Source: Sulfurimonas sp. (GTDB lineage Bacteria > Campylobacterota > Campylobacteria > Campylobacterales > Sulfurimonadaceae). From it: a DNA stretch of 15,301 bases. A model generated the notes under the pieces. The model was not told where the DNA came from and ran no database searches. It was given only the letters and a program-made list of their open reading frames with translations. Where the stretch lies: the NCBI GenBank assembly GCA_021648465.1, contig JAKISR010000047.1, forward strand, positions 1 through 15,301, read 5' to 3'. A program made the position numbers and the translations under genes. Of this stretch, positions 15,243 through 15,301 are shown one piece after another (position 1 is the stretch's first letter; the number at the start of each line of letters is the position of its first letter).

Positions 15243-15288
15243 GAAAAAGTCACACTCAAAGACTTCACCCAACGGGTGTAACTTTTTC
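15243..15288 (+). repeat. Imperfect inverted repeat with nested hairpins
   Basis: GAAAAAGTCACAC (15243-15255) is matched by the inverted copy at 15276-15288 with 12 of 13 bases complementary. Inside it are a CACCC-AAC-GGGTG hairpin (15266-15278) followed by TAACTTTTT, and an AAGTC/GACTT pairing (15247-15251 with 15261-15265). These pairings exclude one another in part, as in an attenuator. Alternatively it is simply a terminator or the end of another mobile element. Confidence 0.45.
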
Positions 15289-15301
15289 CAAAACAAGAGA
15301 A

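Noticed and set aside
1..15301. CRISPR array, tRNA or rRNA genes
   Set aside because: No regularly spaced repeats, and no cloverleaf or rRNA-like sequence was seen. The two-hairpin region at 15104-15146 lacks tRNA features.

Overview
The window is AT-rich, with Shine-Dalgarno-type starts and many TTG starts. It carries the gene run Nif3-like / coiled-coil C4 zinc-ribbon protein (HP0958 type) / waaA / RluA-type pseudouridine synthase. This points to a chromosomal segment of a Campylobacterota (Epsilonproteobacteria) member, most likely Sulfurimonas/Sulfurovum-like. The assignment rests on protein character and recalled synteny, not on a search.

Layout. (1) 1-4470 is an accessory island: a possible minus-strand gene leaving the left edge, an MmeI-like adenine methyltransferase/restriction protein whose N-terminal nuclease part is missing, and a translationally coupled pair made of TcmP and its three-Cys-motif partner (DUF5131/Gp37-Gp68). 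(2) 4559-12808 is a tightly packed, same-strand housekeeping run with gaps of 0-36 bases and several stop/start overlaps: smpB, a secreted M23 peptidase, a membrane-anchored TPR protein, a DUF4395 membrane protein, a Nif3-like protein, the zinc-ribbon protein, waaA, a pseudouridine synthase, a cyanophycin-synthetase-like ATP-grasp ligase, a GIY-YIG protein and a YaiI/DUF188 protein. (3) 12811-14199 is ffh with its own clear -10 box. (4) 14196-15301 holds the remains of two unrelated insertion sequences: a minus-strand zinc-ribbon transposase fragment ending on the ffh stop codon, and a frameshifted, internally deleted ISAs1-family transposase. After them come a terminator-like hairpin and a candidate promoter with a structured leader at the right edge.

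How the genes work together. The central run mixes envelope functions (M23 peptidase, Kdo transferase) with translation and protein-targeting functions (SmpB, pseudouridine synthase, Ffh) and, by homology, flagellar regulation (the HP0958/FlgZ-type protein). The most unusual resident is the 592-residue CphA-like protein. It keeps the cyanophycin-synthetase N-region and ATP-grasp domain but has only a shortened Mur-ligase-like remnant with the P-loop destroyed. That suggests a one-ATP-site ligase making an amide-linked product that cannot be named from sequence alone. The left island looks like a defence or modification locus inserted before smpB. The right edge looks like an IS landing site between ffh and whatever gene follows.
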